Below, piece after piece: positions 5,215-10,791 of a stretch of 10,791 nucleotides of DNA; the first letter of the stretch is position 1; each line of letters starts with the position of its first letter. Position numbers and translations under genes: made by a program. The notes under the pieces are model-generated. The model saw only the letters and a program-made list of their open reading frames with translations, was not told where the DNA came from and did no database searches. This DNA is from Candidatus Hydrogenedentota bacterium (GTDB lineage: Bacteria > Hydrogenedentota > Hydrogenedentia > Hydrogenedentales > CAITNO01): NCBI GenBank assembly GCA_903822375.1, contig CAIJOU010000057.1, positions 1 to 10,791 of the forward strand, read 5' to 3'.

Positions 5215-6162
5215 ATGAAGACCGATCTTACCCGCCGCGCTTTTCTCACCGGCACCGCAGGCGCCGCCGGACTCACCCTTGCCGCACCCCCCGCCGTCGC
5301 GCAGGAGCCCGCGCCGCGCTTTCAGAAGGGCGTGAGCCCCTGGGCGATGTGCATGAACGCAAGCACCATCCGCCCCGCGAATGTGAAGACCAAGATCGAC
5401 GCAACCGCAAAGGCCGGTTGGGACGCAATTGAGCTTTGGATCAACGACCTGGAAGAGCACGAGAAAAGCGGGGGCAGCCTCAAGGATCTCGGCAGGGAGA
5501 TTGTCGACCGCGGCATGTTCGTCCCCAACATCATCGGGTTGTGGGAATGCATGCCCATGGATGAGGCGGAGTTCCAGAAGTCGCTCGAGGCGACGCGCGA
5601 GCGCATGCGCCGCTGCGCCGAAGTGGGCTCGCATTTCGTGGCCGCCATTCCCGCGCCCGATCGGCCCGACTTCGATCTCAAGACCGCATCGGCGCGCTAC
5701 AAAGAACTGATGCGCATCGGCCGCGAGGACTACAACCTCAAAGTCGCCTTCGAGTTTGTGGGCTTCATGAAGAGCGTGAACCGCCTCGGCCAGGCCTCGG
5801 GCGTGGCGATGGACACCGACGACCGCGAGGCCTGCCTCATCGCGGACACCTTCCACATGTTCCGCGGCGGTTCGGGCTTCAACGGACTCAAGCACATCCA
5901 GGGCGATTTCATCGCGAACTTCCACTGGAACGACGTGAAGGACGAGGTGCCGCGGGAGCAGCAGGGCGACGAGCACCGCGTGTATCCGGGCGACGGCATC
6001 CTGCCGCTGGGACAGGCGCTTCGCGATCTGAAAGCCATCGGTTACAAGCGCACGCTCTCGCTCGAAATCTTCAAGCGCGAATACTGGGCGCAGGATCCCT
6101 ACGAGGTGGCCGTCACAGGACTGCGCAAAATGGTCGAGTGCGTCGCCAAAGCCGGCGTGTGA
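5215..6162 (+). CDS. Tat-exported sugar phosphate isomerase/epimerase-like TIM barrel protein
   Basis: A 315-residue protein. The N-terminus T-R-R-A-F-L-T-G-T-A-G-A-A-G-L (6-20) is a twin-arginine signal, with likely cleavage after A-V-A at 29, so it is exported folded. The rest matches the xylose-isomerase-like / AP-endonuclease-2 TIM barrel (COG1082 type). It shows the strand A-G-W-D-A-I-E-L-W (67-75) and candidate metal ligands on successive strands: Glu180 (A-F-E-F), Asp211 and His214 (A-D-T-F-H), His237 (F-H-W-N-D) and Glu284 (L-S-L-E-I-F). Relatives isomerise or epimerise sugars and inositols using a divalent metal, and many exported planctomycete-type members have no assigned substrate. 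A GGAGG lies 12 nt before the ATG, which is somewhat far, but no better start exists. Its 3' end converges on the metallophosphoesterase gene with 29 bp between. The sugar substrate is unknown. Confidence 0.85.
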   Translation: MKTDLTRRAFLTGTAGAAGLTLAAPPAVAQEPAPRFQKGVSPWAMCMNASTIRPANVKTKIDATAKAGWDAIELWINDLEEHEKSGGSLKDLGREIVDRGMFVPNIIGLWECMPMDEAEFQKSLEATRERMRRCAEVGSHFVAAIPAPDRPDFDLKTASARYKELMRIGREDYNLKVAFEFVGFMKSVNRLGQASGVAMDTDDREACLIADTFHMFRGGSGFNGLKHIQGDFIANFHWNDVKDEVPREQQGDEHRVYPGDGILPLGQALRDLKAIGYKRTLSLEIFKREYWAQDPYEVAVTGLRKMVECVAKAGV

Positions 6163-6191
6163 TCGCATAACAGGAAGCGGGCGATGTCGAG

Positions 6192-7136
6192 TCAGGGCGT
6201 CTGGACGATGGCCTTCTTCCAGCACTGTCCCCATCCCTGCTGCGTGCGGCATGCGACGGTGAGACTGTCGGCCGTGATGCGGACGACGAGGAAGTTGCCG
6301 TCCGCGGCCTTGCCGGCGATAAACGCGTCCATACCGTGCCACTGGAGATGATCCTGGGCATGCAGGTGGCCGTTGAAGATGGCGATGACGTTGTAGTCCT
6401 TGACCGTCTCGTAGTAGGCCTCGCGCTCCGCGTCGGTCCACCACCGCTCCTCGCAACTGAACGAATCGAACCCGTAATGGTGGAAGAGGATGACGGGGCG
6501 GTGGCTGCCGACAACTTTCTGTGCCAGGTCGTCCTTCAGGAAAGCGAGGCTGTTGTTCGCGGTGCCGGGACCGCCGGGGTAGAGGTTCAGATTGACGAAA
6601 TGAACGCTGCCCCAATCCCATGAACTGTGCAGCCCTTCTGGCGAAAGGCGGAGTCCCTCGCGGCGGCGGTTGCGCTCCTTGATTCCGTTGATCACCACGG
6701 TGCGATTGTTGGTGATGTCATGGTTGCCGTAGGACTCGAAGACGGGATACTTGATGCGGCCCTCACCGCCAATTCCAAAGTCGCAACGGAATCCATCATG
6801 GCGGTGCAGCAGCCAGTACCCGTTCCAGTTGAGATACTCGCCGGTGTCGGTGAGATCGCCGGCCACCAGCACACCCACGGGCGCAGCCACGGCGCCGGGT
6901 CCCGCTTCGGCCGGGTAGGCGGAGCCGGGCAGCGCGTTCATTGCATCGATGTTGGCCTTGTTGGAGGCCTCGTTGTTGTCCCACATGGACTGGCCGTAAT
7001 GGGCGTCGGCGGCGACGAAGAAGGTAAACTCGGGACCCTGCACGACGGGCACCTTGACCGGGGCAGGTCCGGCACAGCCCGCCAGGACAAGCGCCAGCAG
7101 CAGGAGCGCGATACGACGCGGCGTGACGGCGCGCAT
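6192..7136 (-). CDS. Lipoprotein calcineurin-like metallophosphoesterase
   Basis: A 314-residue protein. The N-terminus has R-R, a hydrophobic stretch and the lipobox L-A-G-C with Cys21 as the acylation site, so it is membrane-anchored outside the cytoplasm. All five signature blocks of the calcineurin-like metallophosphatase fold are present in order: D44-A-H46, G93-D-L-T-D97, G137-N-H-D140, H219-H220, and G256-H-L-H259. These bind two metals and cleave phosphomono- or phosphodiesters. The substrate is not evident. The start at 7136 was preferred to the longer frame from 7208 because it begins right at the signal peptide and lies 1 bp after the stop (TGA) of the upstream gene, so the two are translationally coupled. 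It is the last gene of the minus-strand operon. It may remove phosphate from, or break down, the compound handled by the upstream enzymes; that role is inference. Confidence 0.9.
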   Translation of the reverse strand: MRAVTPRRIALLLLALVLAGCAGPAPVKVPVVQGPEFTFFVAADAHYGQSMWDNNEASNKANIDAMNALPGSAYPAEAGPGAVAAPVGVLVAGDLTDTGEYLNWNGYWLLHRHDGFRCDFGIGGEGRIKYPVFESYGNHDITNNRTVVINGIKERNRRREGLRLSPEGLHSSWDWGSVHFVNLNLYPGGPGTANNSLAFLKDDLAQKVVGSHRPVILFHHYGFDSFSCEERWWTDAEREAYYETVKDYNVIAIFNGHLHAQDHLQWHGMDAFIAGKAADGNFLVVRITADSLTVACRTQQGWGQCWKKAIVQTP

Positions 7137-7137
7137 G

Positions 7138-8445
7138 TCAGCGTCCCCCCATCCGTTCCGCCTCTTCCATGGCGATGGCGGCCCAGGACCAGAGGCGCGT
7201 GGGATCATAGCGGACCGTTGAGATGTCCTTCATGATCAGCTCGACGTGGCAGTTACCCTCCGTCTTGGCCATGAACGCACGGATGTTCCTGCGGGCCTGG
7301 TCGGGGTCCCAGGACGACTCGGCGAGGATGGCCGGACTCGGCTTGTGGCTGATGACGTAGTCGCGGCCGATGCCGGCGATGGTGCGCTCCGGCTTGCACC
7401 AGGGGCTTACGGAGATCTTGCGCAGGTTGGGGATGCGCCGCAGGACCTCCAACTTGCCATCAAGCGGCTCGCAGCAACCGTAGTAGGTCATGCCCCAGCG
7501 TTGCAGCCAGCGCATGTCATGTGCAATGGCAAATTCCCAGTGCATCTCGGGGGAGACCTCGGAGAAGGCCTGCGCGTTGGAGCAGCCCCACATGTTGTGC
7601 GGCTTCACATGGCCGGGGTCGTGGTCGGCGCCGGGCAGTTGGCTGGTGTACCCGTAGCCGCCCGAGCCGATGCGGGTGTTGTTGTTGTCCAGCGAGAGCA
7701 GGTTCTGCGCCACGAACTGGTCCAGTTCCACCATCCATGCGTCCACCATGCGGTCCACGGCGGCGTGGACCATGTCGGGCCGCAGGATGAGGTCCTCCAT
7801 GGCCTCCTGCACGCCCCACCAGCGGATAAGGTAGTCCCAGGGCGTGAACCAGATGTGCGTCTGCCCCGCCTTCTTCACCGGCATGATGCCGCGGTAGACG
7901 TCGCACATGGCCTGGTAGCGGATTTCCGTGGCCGCCTCGTTGTGCGTCACCAGCGGCATCTTGATCTTCTCGATATCCTCTGGCTCTTTGAGCTGGATGT
8001 TGAAGTGGCGCGACACGATATCGTTCGTCTCGTCCGTCTTGACGACGTCCACATCCTCGACGATGCCGAAGTCGGTGCTGTGTATGGCCAGCGGGCAGCT
8101 CAGGAAATCATCGACCACCATGTCGCCGGGCAGATGCCGCCACTGGTAGAGGGTCCGGCGCAGTTCGCGCTCCTGATCCTGCGCCCAGGGATGCTCCGTG
8201 CGCAGCGTCAACTCGTCGTCGACATTCATCTCGTTCCAGCAGATCTCATTGATCCAGACCATGGGCCGGACGCTGTCGAGGTCATTGAGCCGCGTCCAGA
8301 GCGCGGCCTTCTCTTTGTGCACCGGCAACGCGGCGATGACGGCCAACTCGGAGGCCAGCGCGCGCAGGATGTCGGTGTCCCGCTGGGACAGGTGGATGGG
8401 CTCCGCGATGGGCGGCGGCGTGTAATGGCTGGGGTCGTGAAGCAT
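7138..8445 (-). CDS. Divergent uroporphyrinogen-decarboxylase-fold protein, probable methyltransferase-like
   Basis: A 435-residue cytoplasmic protein. The overall pattern fits the URO-D / MtaA TIM-barrel superfamily: W-F-T-P-W-D-Y-L-I-R-W-W (199-210), W-G-V-Q-E-A-M-E-D-L-I-L-R-P-D-M (210-225), and G-M-T-Y-Y-G-C-C-E-P (318-327). Where methyltransferase members have the zinc-binding H-x-C, this protein has G-C-C-E (Cys324, Cys325, Glu326), and a further C-H pair occurs at 399-400. Either a different metal site or a different chemistry is likely. It is not a heme-pathway decarboxylase: that enzyme is shorter (about 350 residues) and has the conserved R-Q-A-G-R near its N-terminus, which is absent. 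The start at 8445 has GGAG 8 nt upstream (8454-8457) and avoids reading into the hairpin repeat at 8467. The gene is 1 bp from the phosphoesterase gene and downstream of the GxxExxY cassette. Confidence 0.75.
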   Translation of the reverse strand: MLHDPSHYTPPPIAEPIHLSQRDTDILRALASELAVIAALPVHKEKAALWTRLNDLDSVRPMVWINEICWNEMNVDDELTLRTEHPWAQDQERELRRTLYQWRHLPGDMVVDDFLSCPLAIHSTDFGIVEDVDVVKTDETNDIVSRHFNIQLKEPEDIEKIKMPLVTHNEAATEIRYQAMCDVYRGIMPVKKAGQTHIWFTPWDYLIRWWGVQEAMEDLILRPDMVHAAVDRMVDAWMVELDQFVAQNLLSLDNNNTRIGSGGYGYTSQLPGADHDPGHVKPHNMWGCSNAQAFSEVSPEMHWEFAIAHDMRWLQRWGMTYYGCCEPLDGKLEVLRRIPNLRKISVSPWCKPERTIAGIGRDYVISHKPSPAILAESSWDPDQARRNIRAFMAKTEGNCHVELIMKDISTVRYDPTRLWSWAAIAMEEAERMGGR

Positions 8446-8466
8446 GGAACACTCTCCAATGTTGGG

Positions 8467-8555
8467 AATCTGGAAAGCAGGAAATCCGGAAGAGAACGGA
8501 AGAACAAGGCGGCAGTTTCTGGCCTTTCTCTTCCTGCTTTCCTGTCTTCCAGATT
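8467..8555. repeat. Imperfect hairpin repeat, copy 1 (left boundary of the GxxExxY cassette)
   Basis: Two 33-nt arms (8467-8499 and 8523-8555) pair with 28 matches around a 23-nt loop. Each arm begins AATCTGGAA at the outside and is built from repeated GGAA words about 8 bp apart, so one strand is nearly all purine in the left arm and pyrimidine in the right. It ends 11 bp from the GxxExxY stop codon, and on the other side it lies 9 bp from the ribosome binding site of the URO-D-like gene. Confidence 0.85.
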
Positions 8556-8566
8556 TAATTCCTCTT

Positions 8567-8956
8567 CTACTCTGCATGATGCCATTCGCGCGCCACCCGC
8601 TTTATGGTCAGCGGCATGGCGGCGAAGTTCAGGAGCAACCCGCTCTCGGTGTCAAGGGCCTTCATATAGGAACGCACCTGGGCGAAGAAGACATCATCCA
8701 GCGCCCGCGCGGCCTTGAGTTTCACCACAACCCTGTTGTCCACGAGCAGGTCAAGCCGATGCTCGCCAACAGGACAACCGCGATAGACGAGCGGGACGGT
8801 CTTCTGCCGTTCAAAAACGATGCCCCGCAGCCGCAACTCCACACACAGAGCCTCCTCGTAGACGGACTCCAAGAAACCCGGCCCCAAGGCTTTGTGAACC
8901 GCAATCGCCGATGCAATAATGCGTTCCGTAATATCCCTGTCCGTTAACTCAGCCAT
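8567..8956 (-). CDS. GxxExxY protein (PD-(D/E)XK-like), catalytic Glu replaced by Lys
   Basis: A 129-residue protein with the family signature G27-F-L-E30-S-V-Y33, then the R-L-D69-L-L-V strand, the V-V-V-K79-L-K81-A strand, F-A-Q-V-R-S-Y-M (91-98), and the C-terminal G-L-L-L-N-F. The family (Pfam PDDEXK_3) has a nuclease-like fold of unknown biological role. The usual motif is D...(V/I)-E-L-K-A; here the Glu is Lys79, a change that needs one G-to-A transition in the codon. Either the protein is catalytically dead or it uses another residue. The ATG at 8956 has AAGGAGG 6 nt upstream (8963-8969). A longer frame from 9043 would translate the hairpin repeat and is rejected. The gene is bracketed by two hairpin repeats and interrupts an otherwise tight operon, which suggests arrival as a mobile cassette. 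Confidence 0.9.
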   Translation of the reverse strand: MAELTDRDITERIIASAIAVHKALGPGFLESVYEEALCVELRLRGIVFERQKTVPLVYRGCPVGEHRLDLLVDNRVVVKLKAARALDDVFFAQVRSYMKALDTESGLLLNFAAMPLTIKRVAREWHHAE

Positions 8957-9000
8957 CCCACCCCTCCTTCTCTTGCCATTCCCATTGACCTTGTCTTGTG

Positions 9001-9092
9001 AATCTGGAAAACAGGAAAGCAGGAAATAGAACATAAGAATCATCGTGGTCGACGAATCCGTTTGCCTTTCCTGAGTTCTTGTTTTCCAGATT
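9001..9092. repeat. Imperfect hairpin repeat, copy 2 (right boundary of the GxxExxY cassette)
   Basis: Arms 9001-9026 and 9067-9092 pair with 23 of 26 matches around a 40-nt loop, again with AATCTGGAAA at the outer edges. The first 12-15 bases of its arms agree closely with those of copy 1, while the loops are unrelated in sequence. The loop holds GTCGAC. It starts 44 bp upstream of the GxxExxY ATG and ends 11 bp after the stop of the preceding URO-D-like gene. Confidence 0.85.
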
Positions 9093-9103
9093 GAACAACT
9101 CTT

Positions 9104-10153
9104 TCAGTAATTTCCAAATTCGCGGACGGCGTCGAACATGGCCACCACATTCTGCACGGGCGTCTCTTCGAGGATTGTGTCGTGGCTGGCGCCGCAGATG
9201 TAGCCGCCGCCGGGTTTCATGATCTCCAGCACCTCGCGGGTGGACTGGCGCACCGACTCGGGCGTGCCGTCGATGAGCACGTGGTGCGAGTCGATGGCGC
9301 CGTTGAACACGATGCGGTCGCCGAAGTCTTTCTTGAGTCCGGCGGGCTCCATGCCGCGGCAGGAGGGCTGCACGGCGTGGATGGCGTCGATGCCGGCTTC
9401 GATGAACAGCGGAATGAGTTCGCGCACGCCGCCGCAGCAATGCATCATGACACCGAGCCCGTAATCGTGGCCGAGCCTGGCCAGCCGGGTCAGATGCGGC
9501 TGGAGGAACTGCGCAAAGAGTTCCGCGCCGAGCAGCGGGCCGGTCTGGCTGCCGAAATCGTTGCCGATGAAAAAGAGGTCGATGGCCCCCTTGGCGGCCT
9601 GAAACACGCGCTCGCTCGACGCGGCGTAGTAGTCGACCAGATGGGTGAAGAGCGCTTCGACGGCTTCGGGCTCCTCGTACATGCGGAGCATCAACTCCTC
9701 CATGCCGAACAGATCGATGGCGTCATGCCAGAAGGGCGACCAGTCGCCGCCGAGGACGGCATACTCGCCCTTCCATAAGAGCGCGGTATCGCGGACCTTG
9801 CCCGCGTCCACCCAGTCGGCGCTCGGCCACGGATAGGCGTGGATCTGGTCCAGCGTGGCCCCCGCCAGCGGATGGGTGATGGGCTGGCCGTAGCCGAAGC
9901 CCTCGCGTTCCACGCCGAAGACGGTGCGGTAGACCGACTCCGGATGCTGCAGCGGGAAATCGGGTCCGCAATAGCCCGCGTGGACCCGGCGGAAATCGTC
10001 GCCGAAGAACTGGCGCAGCGGCTCGTCGGCCAGACCGAGTTCGGCCTTGGCCTTGGCCCAAAACTCGGCCGATGCGCCGCACCATACAGGCACCCGGTCC
10101 GGCTCCTGATGGGCAAAGGCGGTCAGCACGCGCTCCCGTGAACTTAGTCGCAA
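9104..10153 (-). CDS. URO-D-family methyltransferase with intact zinc motif (MtaA/CmuA-like)
   Basis: A 349-residue protein starting M-R-L-S-S-R-E-R-V-L-T-A-F, the standard opening of this family (S-R-E-R-V-x-x-A-L-x-H-x-x-P-D-R-V-P). Further marks are G-G-D-W-S-P-F (135-141), F-F-I-G-N-D-F-G-S-Q (194-203), M-H238-C-C240-G-G and G-G-Y-I-C320. H-x-C plus a distal Cys is the zinc site of corrinoid-dependent methyltransferases, which activate a thiol to accept a methyl group. The heme-pathway enzyme lacks it, so a methyl transfer role is favoured. The start is the TTG at 10153: AGGAGG lies 7 nt before it (10161-10166), and translation from there gives the usual family N-terminus. An in-frame ATG at 10183 would add ten residues and deepen the overlap. 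The gene overlaps the mutarotase by 10 bp. The acceptor and the methyl donor are unknown. Confidence 0.85.
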   Translation of the reverse strand: MRLSSRERVLTAFAHQEPDRVPVWCGASAEFWAKAKAELGLADEPLRQFFGDDFRRVHAGYCGPDFPLQHPESVYRTVFGVEREGFGYGQPITHPLAGATLDQIHAYPWPSADWVDAGKVRDTALLWKGEYAVLGGDWSPFWHDAIDLFGMEELMLRMYEEPEAVEALFTHLVDYYAASSERVFQAAKGAIDLFFIGNDFGSQTGPLLGAELFAQFLQPHLTRLARLGHDYGLGVMMHCCGGVRELIPLFIEAGIDAIHAVQPSCRGMEPAGLKKDFGDRIVFNGAIDSHHVLIDGTPESVRQSTREVLEIMKPGGGYICGASHDTILEETPVQNVVAMFDAVREFGNY

Positions 10154-10482
10154 TGGAAGACCTCCTCCAGGTCGGCCCACCATTCACCCTCTTTTGCGTT
10201 GGCGATGGGCACCTGCATGGGCTTGCACACGGCCCACCAGTCCTGCGTCACCGGGTCGGCGGCCATCATCGCCATGTCACCGGCGAAGTCCGTGCCGGTG
10301 TATTCCAGATAGCTGAACAGGTAATACGCGCCGTCGGGGAACTGCCGCAGGTAGATCGAGTAGTTTTGAATATGGCAGTCCTTGATCATCTTGAGCACGG
10401 CCGGCCACACCGCCGCGTGCTCGCGCTTATAGTCCTCCACCCGGTCCGGTTGCAGCCCGATAATCCATCCGTAGCGTTGCAT
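10144..10482 (-). CDS. rhaM: L-rhamnose mutarotase
   Basis: A 112-residue cytoplasmic protein that interconverts alpha- and beta-anomers of L-rhamnose (the E. coli RhaM/YiiL family; dimeric ferredoxin-like fold). Alignment by eye to E. coli RhaM is clear from R-V-E-D-Y18-K-R-E-H22-A-A-V-W-P27 through N40-Y-S-I-Y-L, T-Q-D-W-W83 and E-E-V-F-H near the C-terminus. Tyr18 and His22, described as active-site residues in RhaM, are kept at the same numbers. The chain is slightly longer than the usual 104 because of an insertion after the third strand. AAGGAG lies 9 nt before the ATG. It is the first gene of the minus-strand operon, and its stop codon lies inside the methyltransferase-like gene, so rhamnose or another 6-deoxyhexose is the best clue to the pathway. 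Confidence 0.88.
   Translation of the reverse strand: MQRYGWIIGLQPDRVEDYKREHAAVWPAVLKMIKDCHIQNYSIYLRQFPDGAYYLFSYLEYTGTDFAGDMAMMAADPVTQDWWAVCKPMQVPIANAKEGEWWADLEEVFHCD
10161..10166 (-). promoter_or_regulatory. Ribosome binding site AGGAGG selecting a TTG start
   Basis: Located inside the end of the mutarotase coding region, 7 nt before the TTG at 10153. Strength and spacing are ideal, which outweighs the rarer start codon and rejects ATG 10183, which has no such site. Confidence 0.75.
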
Positions 10483-10624
10483 GCCCCTGGTCTCCTTGTT
10501 GCGGTTTTTCGGCGCCGCCGCCGACGCACCCATAGAGTAGCGCAACGGGAAACGGCGCACAAAATGCCCGTCGGCCATTTCGACCCTGGGCCGCAACGCA
10601 GACGCGGCATCCTGCCGCGTTCTT

Positions 10625-10654
10625 TGTGCGCTAAAAACGGGCGGATAGCGCACA
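10625..10654. promoter_or_regulatory. Inverted repeat TGTGCGCTA / TAGCGCACA, candidate operator
   Basis: Perfect 9-bp arms (10625-10633 and 10646-10654) with a 12-bp centre lie about 140-170 bp upstream of rhaM. The half-site sequence recurs nearer the gene at 10555-10563 and, in part, at 10538-10543. Repeated half-sites around a sugar operon suggest a regulator-binding region. No regulator gene is in view. Confidence 0.4.
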
Positions 10655-10669
10655 CCACCGCTCCAGGGC

Positions 10670-10771
10670 AAGGACGGAAGGGACTCAAAGGACGGAAAGG
10701 ACCGTCGACAATCTCCATCCCAACGGGGATTTTTTTCCGTCCTGTCCGTCCCTTAAGTCCTTTTCGTCCTT
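10670..10771. repeat. Large imperfect hairpin repeat of GGAC words
   Basis: Arms 10670-10702 and 10739-10771 (33 nt each) pair with 28 matches around a 36-nt loop. One strand of the arms is composed of repeated AAGGAC / GGGAC / GGACGGA words. Architecture and arm length match the AATCTGGAA hairpins at 8467 and 9001, but the sequence family differs. The loop starts with CGTCGAC and holds a smaller hairpin with a T-tract. Confidence 0.8.
10710..10736 (+). terminator. Terminator-like hairpin with T-tract inside the hairpin loop
   Basis: AATCTCC (10710-10716) pairs with GGGGATT (10725-10731), with one G-U pair, and is followed at once by a T-run through 10736. This has the form of an intrinsic terminator on the plus strand. 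No plus-strand gene lies upstream within the window, so it may be part of the repeat element itself. Confidence 0.4.
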
Positions 10772-10791
10772 CCTGGTGATGCGGGCTGTCG

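Larger units (their letters stand above)
8467..9092 (-). mobile_element. Candidate mobile cassette: GxxExxY gene between two hairpin repeats
   Basis: The 626-bp unit begins with AATCTGGAAA (8467) and ends with its reverse complement TTTCCAGATT (9092), and a full hairpin stands at each end. It contains only the GxxExxY gene and no transposase, so any movement would need an enzyme acting in trans. It is the only loose junction in an operon whose other junctions overlap or abut. I see no target-site duplication. Mobility is inferred from architecture only. Confidence 0.5.
10483..10791. other. Upstream region of the rhaM operon
   Basis: No gene is seen in these 309 bp. The part next to rhaM (10483-10670) should hold the operon promoter, but I find only weak minus-strand hexamers (TTGTGC and TACTCT, 17 bp apart, around 10536-10564). 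It contains a 30-bp inverted repeat (10625-10654) and extra half-sites GCGCACAAA (10555-10563) and TAGCGC (10538-10543). The right end is occupied by a large hairpin repeat (10670-10771). Confidence 0.5.

Noticed and set aside
4753..6621. 622-codon open frame on the minus strand
   Set aside because: It runs antisense through the H1-like gene and the TIM-barrel gene. Long antisense frames are expected in GC-rich DNA, and its translation is low-complexity (runs of R, S and P) opposite the AAAKK repeats.
7246..8718. 490-codon open frame on the plus strand
   Set aside because: It is the antisense shadow of the URO-D-like gene at 7138-8445, which has family motifs and a ribosome binding site.
8957..9043. 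Longer GxxExxY start at 9043
   Set aside because: It would translate the hairpin repeat into a hydrophobic leader. The ATG at 8956 has AAGGAGG at 6 nt.
8467..9092. CRISPR array or retron interpretation of the hairpin repeats
   Set aside because: There are only two copies, they are palindromic hairpins of unequal length with a gene between them, and no spacers, cas genes or reverse transcriptase are present.
9104..10153. Heme-pathway uroporphyrinogen decarboxylase (HemE)
   Set aside because: It lacks the HemE N-terminal R-Q-A-G-R signature and has the H-x-C...C zinc motif of methyltransferase members.

Overview
The window is GC-rich DNA from a bacterium. Its gene set includes a secreted beta-helix protein, a Tat-exported TIM-barrel sugar isomerase-like protein, several uroporphyrinogen-decarboxylase-fold (URO-D) methyltransferase-like proteins, an L-rhamnose mutarotase and a lysine/alanine-repeat histone H1-like protein. 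This suggests an uncultured saccharolytic lineage of the Planctomycetes-Verrucomicrobia-Lentisphaerae or Hydrogenedentes type. That placement is inference from gene content; there is no rRNA or other phylogenetic marker here.

Left part (1-2815). A manganese exporter gene, mntP, runs off the left edge on the minus strand. An unusually AT-rich divergent intergenic region with two palindromes separates it from a plus-strand pair joined by an ATGA overlap. The pair is a winged-helix regulator with a degenerate nucleotidyltransferase-like tail and a 481-residue protein that reads like the N-terminal (nuclease-like plus helical) half of a type IIG / PglX-like restriction-modification protein with no methyltransferase.

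Middle (2883-6162, plus strand). A secreted pectate-lyase-3-type beta-helix protein is followed by a 513-bp noncoding stretch full of inverted repeats. Then come a 66-residue AAAKK-repeat DNA-binding protein, a hairpin cluster, a good sigma70-like promoter (TTGAGG-17-TACAAT), and a Tat-exported xylose-isomerase-like TIM-barrel protein.

Right part (6192-10482, minus strand). This looks like one operon in the order L-rhamnose mutarotase, a URO-D-fold methyltransferase with an intact H-x-C...C zinc motif (TTG start), a GxxExxY-protein gene, a second divergent URO-D-fold protein, and a lipoprotein metallophosphoesterase. Most junctions are tight (10-bp overlap, 1-bp gap). The exception is the GxxExxY gene, which sits in a cassette bounded on each side by an imperfect hairpin beginning AATCTGGAAA, placed 11 bp after one stop codon and about 20 bp before the next start codon. 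The GxxExxY protein has Lys where the family's catalytic Glu (E-x-K) is expected.

A third hairpin of the same architecture but different sequence lies upstream of the mutarotase, at the right edge. The strongest candidates for something undescribed are the hairpin-bounded GxxExxY cassette, the wHTH plus methyltransferase-less restriction-like pair, and the rhamnose-mutarotase/methyltransferase operon, which may act on a methylated deoxysugar.
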